From the NCBI GenBank assembly GCA_947445035.1, contig CANFCK010000028.1:1-56706 (forward strand): DNA of 56,706 nt, written 5' to 3'. Source of the DNA: Deltaproteobacteria bacterium. Lineage in GTDB: Bacteria > Myxococcota_A > UBA796 > SXON01. Below, piece by piece: positions 37,992 to 46,405 of this stretch. The notes beneath the pieces are model-generated. The model ran no database searches, had not been told where the DNA came from, and saw nothing but the letters and a program-made list of their open reading frames with translations. Each line of letters starts with the position of its first letter. Position 1 is the first letter of the stretch. The translations under genes were made by a program, and so were the position numbers.

Positions 37992-38018
37992 GGGGAAGGG
38001 GCCGCAGGCCTCTTCCCC
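37992..38018. other. long hairpin between convergent genes
   Basis: A 12-bp stem with one G-U pair (37992-38003 with 38007-38018) closes a 3-nt GCA loop, 25 nt after the FHA gene stop and 7 nt before the barrel gene stop. It sits where a two-way terminator would be, but neither side has a T-run. Confidence 0.4.
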
Positions 38019-38025
38019 CAAGAGA

Positions 38026-38559
38026 TCAAGAGTGCGGCCAGTTCACGCCGACGGTGGCGCCGACTCGGAAGTTGCCGTCGACGTCGGGGATGTAGCTGAC
38101 CGCGACCGGGAGCTGGAGCTTGCCGACCGTGGGCGCGACCTCCACCGCCGCGACCATGTGGACCCAGGAGTTCCCGCTGAAGTCGGGCGTCACGTTCGCG
38201 CCGACGCCGAACTTCACGTAGTCGTACATCGAGAGGCCAACGAGCACATTGGAGGTCGGGATGAATTCGCCCTGGTTGATGCCGAGGACCAGGAAGTTGT
38301 TGACCACGATGAAGTCGAGCTTGCGGTCACCGGCGACGACGAACTCCATCTCGTACCCGAGGGCGAAGAGGTTGGGGTCCCTGAGGCCGACCTCGGCGGC
38401 GTTGTTGACGTAGACGTAGCCGGTGCGGATGCCGTGGCGAACGCCGTCCCACTTCCGCGCGGACGAGGGGTGGGCCTCGCCGAAGGTTTCGGGCTCGGCC
38501 TCCTCGGCAACGGCGACAGAGGCGAAGGAGACGAAGGAGGCGAGGGCGAGGCTGACCAT
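38026..38559 (-). CDS. outer-membrane beta-barrel-like protein
   Basis: The product is 177 aa. ATG 38559 has GGAG spaced 6 nt. A signal peptide (MVSLALASFVSFASVAVAEE) is clear. The mature chain alternates polar and hydrophobic residues in strands such as RTGYVYVNNAAEVGLRD, LDFIVVNNFLVLGINQG and YVKFGVGANVTPDF, and ends with FRVGATVGVNWPHS. This suggests a small outer-membrane barrel of about eight strands. I cannot assign a named family. Confidence 0.75.
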   Translation of the reverse strand: MVSLALASFVSFASVAVAEEAEPETFGEAHPSSARKWDGVRHGIRTGYVYVNNAAEVGLRDPNLFALGYEMEFVVAGDRKLDFIVVNNFLVLGINQGEFIPTSNVLVGLSMYDYVKFGVGANVTPDFSGNSWVHMVAAVEVAPTVGKLQLPVAVSYIPDVDGNFRVGATVGVNWPHS

Positions 38560-38675
38560 GGGGGGCTCCGGTTGCGGCGGGTTGGTTGGTTGCCGCCCCC
38601 ATCATGTACGGCACCGCTTCCGGGAAGTCAGCCCCCGTGTCTGATGGCAGTCTGGCTGGGTGTACACCTCCCCCG

Positions 38676-38987
38676 ATGCTCTCCGCGCTGGTCGCCCTCG
38701 CCTGCTCCACCGACCCCGGCGCCGCCGACGCTTCGCCCGACACCGGCGCGCCCGCGGCGGACACCGACGACACGGCCGACTCGGCATGCGAACCCGGCAG
38801 CGACGACACCGCCTGTGTGGACGAGTGCGCCGCCGTCGCCGGGGCGCCTCGTGGCGAAGGCGACGTGCACGACTCGTGCTGGAGTTGCGACACCGCCGCT
38901 GACTGGCAGTTCGAGCTCTGGACCACGCCGATCGCCGACGTCGCCGCGTGCGAGGTCGGGGTCCGGTGCACGGCGTGTCCGGAGTGA
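38676..38987 (+). CDS. small Asp/Thr-rich, Cys-rich lipoprotein
   Basis: The product is 103 aa. MLSALVALA-C10 is a lipobox, followed by a 30-residue Asp/Ala/Thr tether. The C-terminal half has eight Cys (for example CVDECAAVAG, CWSCDTAADWQFELW, CTACPE) and is presumably disulfide-stabilised. TACACC lies 7 nt before the ATG. The family is not recognised. It converges on the adenylate cyclase with 4 nt between stops. Confidence 0.65.
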   Translation: MLSALVALACSTDPGAADASPDTGAPAADTDDTADSACEPGSDDTACVDECAAVAGAPRGEGDVHDSCWSCDTAADWQFELWTTPIADVAACEVGVRCTACPE

Positions 38988-38991
38988 CGGA

Positions 38992-40275
38992 CTAAACAAG
39001 ACCCCGCAACCCAAACACCACCACATCGTCGGGACGCTCCACGATCCGCACCGGACCAAGGCTATCGAAGGTGGGAACCCCGTCGCGACGGCCGGCCACG
39101 TCGACCAGTCCAGCCGACGCGGCAACGAGCAGGTCGCGCTCGCGGGCCAGGCGCTGAAGCCGGCTGGCGAGGTTGACCGCGTCGCCGACCACCGTGTACT
39201 GCATACGCTCGGCGGTGCCGATGTTGCCGACGACGGCCTCGCCATAGTGGACGCCGATGGTCATCGCGAACGGGGGCACCCCTCGCTCGGCGCGGTCGAC
39301 GTTGTGCAACACCAGCGCGCGCTGCATCTCGACCGCAGTGTAGAGCGCGCGGGAGGCGGCGTCCGGCATCGAGCTCGGCATCCCGAACACCACCATCAGC
39401 GCGTCGCCGATGTATTTGTCCACGACGCCGCCGTTGTCTCGGACCACCCCCACCATCACCCCGAGCCACGCGTTGAGCTCGGCCACCAGTCGCTCCGGCG
39501 GGACTTGGGCGCTGTACGCGGTGAAGCCGCGCAGGTCGGCGAAGAGCACGGCCACGGCTTGGCGCTGCCCGCCGGGCACCACATCGCCAGCAGCGAGCGC
39601 GGCGGCAGCGACCTCCTCCGAGACGTAGACGCCGAGGGCCTGACGGGCTCGTTCTCCTGAAAGCACGGCACCAGCGGTGTCCCGGGCGAGGCGCCGCGCG
39701 CGCAGGGCCATCCCGTCGGCGAGGAAGGCCACCCCGAAAAATGCCATCGTCCACAAGATCCATTCGTCCACCCGCGGCGGCAGCGAACCCACCGCCAAGT
39801 CCACCGCCAACAAGAGCAACATGCACGCAGCGTTGGCGACAGACGCCACACGCACGAGCGGGCGGCTCAGGCGCAAGCCCGAGGCGGCGATCGCCAACAG
39901 GAAGAAGACCGACGGCGGGTGGTGGAACGCCCCGGTGTAGGTGGCGTCAGGCGCCAGGGCGACGGGCAGGGCCACCCCCAGGATCAAGGCTGCATCGAGC
40001 GCCGCCGAGCGAGCGCGCGGCCGAGCACCGGCGCGGCGGAGTTGCTTGAGCCCCACGGCGGTCAGGACGCCGCCCAGTGCGAGCGAAACGAGCGGCACCC
40101 AGCCCAGCAGCGTGCGCCCGGTCACCGGGTGCATCGCCAGGAAGATCAGCTCCTCGACGCACGCGATGGCGACGATGAACAAGCGGGTGCGCGCGATCGA
40201 GACTTCGCCCCGCACCAGCGCCCGACCGAGCACATCGGCGAGGGCAACGTCGGCGGTGGCGCGGATGGGAGGCAC
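38992..40275 (-). CDS. class III adenylate/guanylate cyclase with membrane domain
   Basis: The product is 427 aa from GTG 40275, which has TACCCG 6 nt upstream. The N-terminal half holds about six transmembrane helices (about 29-190), then a helical linker. The cyclase domain shows FADLRGFTAYSAQ (metal Asp), GGVVDKYIGDALMVVFG (substrate Lys and second metal Asp), YGEAVVGNIG and TVVGDAVNLASRLQ. The Lys and Asp residues favour ATP over GTP. It would make cAMP in response to a membrane-level signal. It stands alone. Confidence 0.93.
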   Translation of the reverse strand: MPPIRATADVALADVLGRALVRGEVSIARTRLFIVAIACVEELIFLAMHPVTGRTLLGWVPLVSLALGGVLTAVGLKQLRRAGARPRARSAALDAALILGVALPVALAPDATYTGAFHHPPSVFFLLAIAASGLRLSRPLVRVASVANAACMLLLLAVDLAVGSLPPRVDEWILWTMAFFGVAFLADGMALRARRLARDTAGAVLSGERARQALGVYVSEEVAAAALAAGDVVPGGQRQAVAVLFADLRGFTAYSAQVPPERLVAELNAWLGVMVGVVRDNGGVVDKYIGDALMVVFGMPSSMPDAASRALYTAVEMQRALVLHNVDRAERGVPPFAMTIGVHYGEAVVGNIGTAERMQYTVVGDAVNLASRLQRLARERDLLVAASAGLVDVAGRRDGVPTFDSLGPVRIVERPDDVVVFGLRGLV

Positions 40276-40281
40276 CGAACC

Positions 40282-40287
40282 CGGGTA
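40282..40287 (-). promoter_or_regulatory. -10-like box before the GTG of the cyclase
   Basis: TACCCG lies exactly 6 nt before the GTG start at 40275 on the minus strand, matching the geometry seen at ATG-initiated genes. Confidence 0.4.
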
Positions 40288-40347
40288 ACCTCGCCGCCGC
40301 TCCCGATTGTAGACCGGCTCCTCGGCGAGCTGGGCGAGAATGTGTAG

Positions 40348-41778
40348 CTACATTCCCCCGACCATCATCATTCCCGCCATCCCTTCGTCGGCGTGCTCGA
40401 GGATGTGACAGTGGTACATCCACTCGCCCGGATTGTCGAGTTTTGACACAATCGTGACGGTGGTCCGGGGTGGAATGTCAAAGGTGTCCTTCCAACCTTG
40501 CGCTTGGGCCGGCGGGACACCACCGACGTCGACCACCTGGAAGCGGTTGCCGTGGATGTGGAAGGGATGGTGCATCTCCGAGTCGTTTTCGACCTCGAAG
40601 GTGGTGTCCATATTCGCCATCACCTCGACCAGGGGCACGTTGGGGAAGCTCTCGCCGTCGATGGTGACGGTGCCGCCCATCATGTCTTCTTCGAGAAGCC
40701 AGCGGTGGCCGAGGTTGGCGACCGCGCCCGTCCAGGTCGGGACATCGGGCATGGGTTGGGTCCAACCCGCGCCGGTGACGGTCGCGTCGTCGTAGACAAA
40801 GCTCATCACCGGGTTTTCGCCTTCACCCATCGGGTCGTACTCGATCATATCGCCGCCTTCTTCGTGGAGTTGGAAGCGGCGATTCATCAGGCGGTAGGTG
40901 CTTCCTGGAGTGCCCGTGGCCTGCACGACGACCATCGTGCGCTCTCCCGGGGCCAATACAACGTGATCGGTAGTGTAGGGCTCGGCGAGGAACCCGCCGT
41001 CACTGCCGACGACGGTGAAGGTGTGCTCTTCCAGACGGATGTCCCAATAGCGGGCGTTGCTGGCGTTGACGAGCCGGAGGAGGGTGGTCTGCCCCGCGGT
41101 CCATTGAACCTCGCGGTCCCGGCGTCCGTTCGCCATCAGTACGGTCCCAAGTCTCCCCATCAGCTGCATCATGTCGGTGTCAGGCGGCGCGAGCTGGAGG
41201 GTGTCTTGGTCGAGGAGCACGTCGTCGAGCACGACGGGAAGGTCGCAGTCAGGCGCAACTTCACCTGGAACATGCACGATGATTGGCGCGTAGAGCCCCG
41301 CTTCGATGGTGGTGGCGGTGTCCATGTGGGTGTGGAACCAATAGAAGCCGCCGTCGACGAGGGTGAATTCGTAGTCGAAGCTCTCCCCGGGGCTCACCGG
41401 GTCCCCCATCATCTGTTGGATGCCGTCCATCTCGGGGGTGACACGAAGGCCGTGCCAATGCAAGCTCATGTCGATCGCGGTATCGTTGGTGAAGTGCACC
41501 AGCACACGATCGCCGAGGGTGGCCTCGAGCACCGGCCCGGGCACGCTCTCATTGAAGGCGAGGCCGGCGCGAAGCGGAACGCCGGTGCCGGGGTCCCAGG
41601 CGAAGGCGGAGGCGCGAAGTTCGACCTGGACCACGCCCTCGGCGGGGTCCAGGTCGGGCATCGGGGTGTAGCTGCATGCTTCCGGAAACAAGGTGGCATC
41701 GGTGTCGTTGGCGCTGTCGCGCACGTCCGGAGCGGCGTCACACGCCATCGAAGCCAGGAGCCAGAGCGAGGTTCGCAT
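40348..41778 (-). CDS. multicopper oxidase, lipid-anchored
   Basis: The product is 476 aa. A short leader ending in LLASMA-C13 suggests a lipoprotein. All four copper motifs are present: SLHWHGL, FYWFHTHMD, MHHPFHIHGN and EWMYHCHILEHADEGM, where the last Met is the likely T1 axial ligand. The tail is Met-rich (MAGMMMVGGM). Domains follow the three-cupredoxin order of CueO/CopA-type oxidases. Expected substrates are Cu(I), metals or phenolics. A TACAGT box lies 6 nt before the ATG, and the gene is divergent from the carbonic anhydrase. Confidence 0.93.
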   Translation of the reverse strand: MRTSLWLLASMACDAAPDVRDSANDTDATLFPEACSYTPMPDLDPAEGVVQVELRASAFAWDPGTGVPLRAGLAFNESVPGPVLEATLGDRVLVHFTNDTAIDMSLHWHGLRVTPEMDGIQQMMGDPVSPGESFDYEFTLVDGGFYWFHTHMDTATTIEAGLYAPIIVHVPGEVAPDCDLPVVLDDVLLDQDTLQLAPPDTDMMQLMGRLGTVLMANGRRDREVQWTAGQTTLLRLVNASNARYWDIRLEEHTFTVVGSDGGFLAEPYTTDHVVLAPGERTMVVVQATGTPGSTYRLMNRRFQLHEEGGDMIEYDPMGEGENPVMSFVYDDATVTGAGWTQPMPDVPTWTGAVANLGHRWLLEEDMMGGTVTIDGESFPNVPLVEVMANMDTTFEVENDSEMHHPFHIHGNRFQVVDVGGVPPAQAQGWKDTFDIPPRTTVTIVSKLDNPGEWMYHCHILEHADEGMAGMMMVGGM

Positions 41779-41784
41779 CTAGAC

Positions 41785-41790
41785 ACTGTA
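41785..41790 (-). promoter_or_regulatory. -10-like box of the multicopper oxidase gene
   Basis: TACAGT sits 6 nt before ATG 41778 on the minus strand, preceded by GG. It is among the best matches to the leaderless pattern. Confidence 0.5.
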
Positions 41791-41851
41791 CCTTCGGCCG
41801 CTGAGGAGTGGGTCGTCCATCCACAGTCGCGGTGCAGACCGCCGAGGGAGT

Positions 41852-41857
41852 TAGGCC
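41852..41857 (+). promoter_or_regulatory. -10-like box of the carbonic anhydrase gene
   Basis: TAGGCC is exactly 6 nt before ATG 41864. Together with the opposite box it makes an 85-bp divergent control region. Confidence 0.4.
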
Positions 41858-41863
41858 GCCGGC

Positions 41864-42529
41864 ATGCAGAGGCTCCTGGACGGCATCCGCGATTTTCACG
41901 AGCGGGTCCGTCCGCGCTACCGCGAGCGCTTCGCCCACCTGGCCCTGGGCCAGTCTCCCGACTGTCTGTTCATCGCCTGCGCGGACAGCCGGGTGGTGCC
42001 GAACCTGTTCGCGTCCACCGACCCCGGCGACCTCTTCGTGGCTCGAAACGTGGGCAATGTGGTCCCGCCGTGCGGTGCGGAGGCCGGGGTGGCAGCCGGG
42101 GCAGCGGTGGAGTTCGCGACGCTGGTCCTCGGCGTACGCGACGTGGTCGTCTGCGGGCACTCCAGCTGCGGGGCGATGCGCGCGGTGCTCCTCGGCGATC
42201 GGCCCGACGGCGCGCCGAATCTGGACCGTTGGCTCCTTCAGGTGGAGCCGTCGGTGCGGCGCTTGGAGCGGGAGCCGCGCTTGGACCTCGCCCTGGACGC
42301 GGAGGACCGCCTCTCCCAGGCGCATGTGCTCCAGCAGATCGACCATCTGCGGACCTACCCGGCGGTCGCGGAGCGCGTGGCGGCGGGCGAGCTGACCCTG
42401 CGCGCGTGGTGGTTCGACCTCGCCCATGCGCAGGTGCTCGCGCACGATGCCGAGTCGGGTTCGTTCCGGCCGCTGGTGGAGTTGATGAACGAAGCGTCGC
42501 GCGAGTCGCACGTCAGGCCGGTTCCGTGA
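41864..42529 (+). CDS. beta-class carbonic anhydrase
   Basis: The product is 221 aa, normal for the family. Zinc ligands are Cys39 (IACADSR, with Asp41 and Arg43 as the regulatory pair), His99 and Cys102 (CGHSSCGAMRA). It interconverts CO2 and bicarbonate in the cytosol. The 3' end overlaps the convergent YbaK-type gene by 17 nt. Confidence 0.95.
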   Translation: MQRLLDGIRDFHERVRPRYRERFAHLALGQSPDCLFIACADSRVVPNLFASTDPGDLFVARNVGNVVPPCGAEAGVAAGAAVEFATLVLGVRDVVVCGHSSCGAMRAVLLGDRPDGAPNLDRWLLQVEPSVRRLEREPRLDLALDAEDRLSQAHVLQQIDHLRTYPAVAERVAAGELTLRAWWFDLAHAQVLAHDAESGSFRPLVELMNEASRESHVRPVP

Positions 42530-42995
42530 AGGTCACGACGACCCGGGGCTGAGCGAGCGCGAGCCAATCGAACACCCGCATCCGAATCGAGCGCGTGGCG
42601 CTGCCCGCAGCGAACACCAACTCGTCTCGAGCGGCGAAGTCCTCTCCCACCACCAACGTGGCTGGGAAAAGCGGCGAAGCCCACGCCGGCAGCTCGCCGT
42701 ACGCCAGTCCCGTCAGCGACCGCAGCTCGTCAGGGCTCGAGAAGCGGTAGCGCTGCACGCCGAGCGCCTTGCGCAGCTGGCGACCGTTGATCTTCCGATC
42801 GGAGCCCACCACCACGACCACCTCGCCCAGCCGCTCGACCCGCATCAGCACCGACTTCCCCCCCATCGACAACGGGGTTCCTCGCGCGATCGCCGCCTCC
42901 TCCGCCGAGCGCCCCTCTACGTGTTCGAGCAACGAGAAAGTGCGGCCTGAGGCGGTGAGGATGGCCGTCAGCCCTTCGGACACGTCGTGGGCCAT
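42513..42995 (-). CDS. YbaK/ProX-type aminoacyl-tRNA deacylase
   Basis: The product is 160 aa. The fold is recognised by HVEGRSAEEAAIARG, the catalytic-type Lys in GGKSVLMRV, and VVVVVGSDRKINGRQLRKAL with RSLTGLAYGELPAWASP. Such proteins remove wrongly attached amino acids from tRNAs (Cys-, Ala- or Ser-tRNA, depending on subtype), or act in related roles. TAGATT lies 6 nt before the ATG. Confidence 0.88.
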   Translation of the reverse strand: MAHDVSEGLTAILTASGRTFSLLEHVEGRSAEEAAIARGTPLSMGGKSVLMRVERLGEVVVVVGSDRKINGRQLRKALGVQRYRFSSPDELRSLTGLAYGELPAWASPLFPATLVVGEDFAARDELVFAAGSATRSIRMRVFDWLALAQPRVVVTFTEPA

Positions 42996-43001
42996 CGGTT
43001 C

Positions 43002-43007
43002 AATCTA
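43002..43007 (-). promoter_or_regulatory. -10-like box of the deacylase gene
   Basis: TAGATT preceded by GG sits exactly 6 nt before ATG 42995 on the minus strand. No Shine-Dalgarno site is visible. Confidence 0.5.
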
Positions 43008-43047
43008 CCACCGCGCCGTGACGGAGCGATGGTGGCCTCGTGCTAGA

Positions 43048-43629
43048 GTGATCTCGGGGGTGGGCGTGCGAGTGAGCCTGTGCAGCGCTGTCGCGCACGA
43101 ATTGGGCGCGCTGCCCGGCGTGGCCCTGGGGGTCGGCCCCCTTGCCGCGGCGGCCGCCGCGACCCGGTTCCTACTCGAAACTCGTCCTGAAGCGGTGGTG
43201 TTCGTCGGCTCTGCGGGCGCGTATCCATCGGGGCCGCAGGTGGGCTCGGTCGTGGTCAGCGGGGCGCTCGGCCTTGCGTCGACGGCGGTAGCCCTGGGGC
43301 TTGGGTACCAGCCGCAGGCACCGGCGGTGCTCAGCTCGGACGACGGGCTGATCGCGGCGAGCGCGCTGCCGTTCGCGAGGGTGCTCACCGTCTCGGCCAT
43401 CACCACTGACGCCGCGCTGATGGCCCGCTTTGCCCCCGAGTGGGAGGTCGAGCACATGGAGGCCTACGCCGTCGCGTTTGCGTGCGCCGAGGCGGGCGTA
43501 CCCTTCGCCGCCATCCTCGGCATCGCCAACCGGGTCGGCCCGGGCGCCCACGCTGAATGGCTCCGAAACCACGCGGCGGTGGAGGCGTCAGCCCGGGGGA
43601 GTGCGGAGGGCATGCTCTGTCGGTTGTGA
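43048..43629 (+). CDS. nucleosidase / phosphorylase-family protein (futalosine-hydrolase-like)
   Basis: The product is about 193 aa. The start is uncertain: in-frame GTGs at 43048, 43060, 43066 and 43072 are all possible, and the GGGGG run favours one of the later two. Family features are VVFVGSAGAYPSG, the MEAYAVAFACAEAGVPF block that contains the ribose-contacting Glu, and ILGIANRVGPGAHAEWL. This is closest in outline to futalosine/aminofutalosine hydrolase of menaquinone synthesis. MTA/SAH nucleosidase is the alternative. Confidence 0.8.
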   Translation: MISGVGVRVSLCSAVAHELGALPGVALGVGPLAAAAAATRFLLETRPEAVVFVGSAGAYPSGPQVGSVVVSGALGLASTAVALGLGYQPQAPAVLSSDDGLIAASALPFARVLTVSAITTDAALMARFAPEWEVEHMEAYAVAFACAEAGVPFAAILGIANRVGPGAHAEWLRNHAAVEASARGSAEGMLCRL

Positions 43630-43666
43630 TACCCTCCGGGTCCACCCTCACTCCCCGAGCTTTTCC

Positions 43667-43954
43667 ATGTCGCGTTCTACTGTTGTCGTCCTCGCCGCCC
43701 TCCTCCTTTCCGGCTGCTACAAGGCCACCGTCAACATCGGCGGCGGCGGCAGCCCCGGCGTCGAACACCGCGTCAAGGCACACACCTTGATCGCCGGGCT
43801 CATCTCGCTGAACGAGATTGACGGGCAGAGCGTCTGCGGCGACAAGGGCGTGTGGAGCACCTCCAGCCGCCACAACGTCATCGACATGATCCTGGCCAGC
43901 CTCACGGGCAGCATCTACTCGCCGGTCACGGTTGTGGTGACCTGCAAGGGCTGA
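43667..43954 (+). CDS. Bor-like small lipoprotein
   Basis: The product is 95 aa. ALLLSG-C17 is a lipobox. The body HTLIAGLISLNEIDGQSVCG and the C-terminus MILASLTGSIYSPVTVVVTC match the outline of the Bor family (phage lambda Bor and chromosomal relatives), including the two conserved Cys. It is predicted to be outer-membrane anchored. It overlaps the next convergent gene by 29 nt at their 3' ends. Confidence 0.78.
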   Translation: MSRSTVVVLAALLLSGCYKATVNIGGGGSPGVEHRVKAHTLIAGLISLNEIDGQSVCGDKGVWSTSSRHNVIDMILASLTGSIYSPVTVVVTCKG

Positions 43955-44282
43955 GCCGCAGCTCTGACCCGAAGGCAGCGCCTACATGCCCGGCCGCGCA
44001 CGCCGCGTAGCCGGGCGGCTGCACGCCCTCGGGAAGCACCTCGGCTTGGCCGTCGAGCCTCAAGACGACGTCGCCGCGCAACGGTCCACACTTGGCCTCG
44101 ATCGAGCACGACAGCTTGGCCTCGTCCTCTGGCGTGAGTACGGCGTCACCGGCCATGCCGTGGCGGGCGTTCCACACCAGCGGGGACAAAAACGACGCAC
44201 CCAGGCCCAGGCCGATCGGGACGAGCCAGACCCACTGGGGCAGGCGACGACGAGGCGCGGATGGCAAAGAACTGTCAGCCAT
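43926..44282 (-). CDS. hypothetical single-pass membrane protein
   Basis: The product is 118 aa. A basic N-terminus (MADSSLPSAPRRRLPQ) precedes one membrane helix (WVWLVPIGLGLGASFLSPLV). The exported part has four Cys (CSIEAKCGPLRGDV and the later CAAG and SPC). An extended -10 box TGTTAGGCT lies 5 nt before the ATG. The family is not recognised. Confidence 0.62.
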   Translation of the reverse strand: MADSSLPSAPRRRLPQWVWLVPIGLGLGASFLSPLVWNARHGMAGDAVLTPEDEAKLSCSIEAKCGPLRGDVVLRLDGQAEVLPEGVQPPGYAACAAGHVGAAFGSELRLSPCRSPQP

Positions 44283-44297
44283 GTCTCAGCCTAACAC

Positions 44298-44978
44298 CTA
44301 CCTGCTCTTCGGAAGCCCGAGCTCACCGGCGGCCTCCTTCCCTCGCGCATACCCGCGCTCGTCCACACGCAGACCGCGCCCCCGGCCGAGCCGAAGATGC
44401 GCCTCGGCCCACGCATCCACGGCTGTTCTCCTCGCCGCGGCGTCGCGGTCGAGCAGCGCGACCGCGGCCGTGTCGCCAGGTGGCAATTCGGGCGGCGACC
44501 CGCCCCCCGCTGCGAGGCGCCGCGTCACCTCCTCGGCCGCGCCGACTCGAAAGGCGTCGTGCCAGTCACGCTCGCGACCGGCGCCGTGACTGGCAGAGAG
44601 CCACTCCAGCCGCGGCGCCAGCCAGCTAAAAAGCGCGAGCACCACGCGCCGGTCCTCCGCACGGCCCGCCAGCCGCAGCTCGGTCTGGGGGCCCAAGGAC
44701 ACCGAATACGCCACACACCCGTTGGCCGCGGCCAGGCCCTGCGCCAGCACACCCCGCCACGCTCGCGGCCGTCGCGCCCGCTCAACGACCTCGTCCCCCA
44801 CCGGGTCCGGCCCCATCCCTGCGCCAGCGGCGCGCGCCTCCAGCAGCGACGCCAGGCGGTGCTCCGCGATCAGCGCCTGGGCGCGCGCCGCAGCAGCACC
44901 AGCTTCGTGAACGTTGTTCGACGTGGCGAGCGCCAGCAGCTTCTCCACCCGGGTGAGCACGGCGTCGAGGGTTGGCAT
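44298..44978 (-). CDS. DUF2786-type protein
   Basis: The product is 226 aa from ATG 44978. The start LDAVLTRVEKLLALATSNNV then HEAGAAAARAQALIAEHRLA is the DUF2786 helical motif. A longer open frame upstream to 45386 is antisense to the next gene and is not credible. The C-terminal half (DWHDAFRVGAAEEVTRRLA, AWAEAHLRLGRGRG) also fits the extended family. Function is unknown. TACGAC lies 6 nt before the ATG. Confidence 0.78.
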   Translation of the reverse strand: MPTLDAVLTRVEKLLALATSNNVHEAGAAAARAQALIAEHRLASLLEARAAGAGMGPDPVGDEVVERARRPRAWRGVLAQGLAAANGCVAYSVSLGPQTELRLAGRAEDRRVVLALFSWLAPRLEWLSASHGAGRERDWHDAFRVGAAEEVTRRLAAGGGSPPELPPGDTAAVALLDRDAAARRTAVDAWAEAHLRLGRGRGLRVDERGYARGKEAAGELGLPKSR

Positions 44979-44984
44979 CGAGAC

Positions 44985-44990
44985 GTCGTA
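44985..44990 (-). promoter_or_regulatory. -10-like box of the DUF2786 gene
   Basis: TACGAC preceded by GG is exactly 6 nt before ATG 44978 on the minus strand, in a 33-bp divergent gap. Confidence 0.4.
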
Positions 44991-45011
44991 CCGCGTTAGC
45001 CCCGCCCCGCC

Positions 45012-45533
45012 ATGAATCCAGTACTCCCTCGTGATGTCGTCCACCGTTGGTCTGAAGAATGTGCGGCGGAGGGCCTTGCCTTCCAGGCGGTCGCCCGCCG
45101 GCTGCTCGAGGACCAGGGGCGCCTTGCCCGCTTCTTCAAGGCCAACATTCCCGACATGCCCGGCCAGTCTGGCGAAGTGTCGTTGTACCTTTTGGCCGTC
45201 GTCATCCGCCTCTTCGAACGGGGGGGCGGCCGCATCGGCCGCATCGGCGGCAAGGAAATCGACGCTGCGACCAAGAAGATTGGCGCACACGCCGCGCTTT
45301 TGATGCCGGCCGACGAAGGCTTCCCCAACCGCGTCCGCGCCATCGAGGAGCGCGCCCAGCCGCACATCCTCGACGAAGCGCTGCACGCGCTCTTCGAGCG
45401 GGAAACCAAGAAAGAAGAGGAGGTCGAGATGCCCCCGGAACAGGCGGCGCTCGTCTTCCTGATGCTGTGGGCCGCGACCGAAGCCTGCGACCTGGCGTGG
45501 CAGCCGCCCAAGGCCGCGGATTGGATGGCGTAG
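45012..45533 (+). CDS. hypothetical cytosolic protein
   Basis: The product is 173 aa with no signal. It is predicted helical: HRWSEECAAEGLAFQAVARR, SLYLLAVVIRLFERGGGRI, and near the C-terminus AALVFLMLWAATEACDLAW. It directly abuts the Rieske gene (TAGATG), suggesting joint expression. I do not recognise the family. Confidence 0.68.
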   Translation: MNPVLPRDVVHRWSEECAAEGLAFQAVARRLLEDQGRLARFFKANIPDMPGQSGEVSLYLLAVVIRLFERGGGRIGRIGGKEIDAATKKIGAHAALLMPADEGFPNRVRAIEERAQPHILDEALHALFERETKKEEEVEMPPEQAALVFLMLWAATEACDLAWQPPKAADWMA

Positions 45534-46061
45534 ATGGGGCTGCGGGACGCGCTCAAGGCCAAGGTCAAGGCCGCCGTTTTCGGCGCGCGCCCACCGTCAC
45601 CGCCCGCGCCCTCGCCGGGAACGGCACCGGTCGTTGCGCCTGCCATCCCGTCTACGACACCGACGGTTGCTGGCGCCCAGAAAAACGTCGGTACGGAGTT
45701 CCATTCGGTGGGCCCGAGCGCTACGGTCCAGAATGGCAAGGCGGGCATGTTCACCCACGCGGGCAAGGTGGTGGCCGTGTTCCGGCATGACGGTCAGCTT
45801 TTCGCGATGGACAACGCCTGCGCGCACGAGGACGGACCCATTGGCGAAGGCGCGATCACCGGGTGTCAGGTGGCCTGTCCGTACCACGACTGGCAATACG
45901 ACTTCACGACGGGGGCCTGCCTCACCGAACCCGACCGACCGCGCGCCACCTTCGAGGTCCGCGAGCACGAAGGGTTAGTGTGGCTCGGTCCCCAGAAGAC
46001 GGCCGGCAGCGACGCACGCGGCGGCGATCACGACGACGGTTTGGAGGTCATACGACGATGA
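45534..46061 (+). CDS. Rieske [2Fe-2S] protein
   Basis: The product is 175 aa. After an N-terminal Lys-rich helix and a Pro-rich linker, the Rieske domain shows Cys96-x-His98 in NACAHEDGPIGEG and Cys115-x2-His118 in CPYHDWQYDFTTG, the four cluster ligands. The lack of a catalytic domain makes it a ferredoxin-like electron carrier or a small subunit. The stop overlaps the next start as ATGA. Confidence 0.92.
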   Translation: MGLRDALKAKVKAAVFGARPPSPPAPSPGTAPVVAPAIPSTTPTVAGAQKNVGTEFHSVGPSATVQNGKAGMFTHAGKVVAVFRHDGQLFAMDNACAHEDGPIGEGAITGCQVACPYHDWQYDFTTGACLTEPDRPRATFEVREHEGLVWLGPQKTAGSDARGGDHDDGLEVIRR

Positions 46062-46405
46062 GTGAAGCGCTCGGTTCTGCCCTGGTCAAAGGGATCACGT
46101 TCGCAAAACTCCAGCCCCGCCTCGCCGCGGCGTCCGACGGGGGCAAGTCCTTCATCATCCGGGCGGAAGACCGGGTTCGGCCGTACCTCGACCATGTGGT
46201 CGTGGCCTGGACCGATGGTTCACCAGCCTCAGACGTTGCTTTTGTCCTGTCGGGTAAGGACCCGGACGCGGATCAGTGGCGGCGGTTCACGCTCAGCCGT
46301 GTGGCGCCGTGGACGTATGAGATCGGGGTTTTCCCGACTCCGTTCAACAACGGGGAGGATCCGCTTTCGCCGGGTGTGCCGCCGACGTCGTCGAAGCGGC
46401 GCTAG
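46058..46405 (+). CDS. hypothetical protein linked to the Rieske gene
   Basis: The product is 115 aa, starting in an ATGA overlap. It is a mixed alpha/beta chain (SFIIRAEDRVRPYLDHVVVA, FTLSRVAPWTYEIGVFPTPF) without membrane segments. Its translational coupling suggests it works with the Rieske protein. Its TAG shares a CTAG tetramer with the convergent M3 peptidase stop. The family is not recognised. Confidence 0.65.
   Translation: MSEALGSALVKGITFAKLQPRLAAASDGGKSFIIRAEDRVRPYLDHVVVAWTDGSPASDVAFVLSGKDPDADQWRRFTLSRVAPWTYEIGVFPTPFNNGEDPLSPGVPPTSSKRR

Noticed and set aside
37992..38018. Intrinsic terminator between convergent genes
   Set aside because: The stem is strong but neither strand has a T-run after it; kept only as a hairpin.
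38032..39660. 542-codon plus-strand frame
   Set aside because: It is antisense to the beta-barrel and cyclase genes and spans an obvious intergenic region.
40498..42552. 684-codon plus-strand frame
   Set aside because: It is antisense to the multicopper oxidase and overlaps carbonic anhydrase in another frame.
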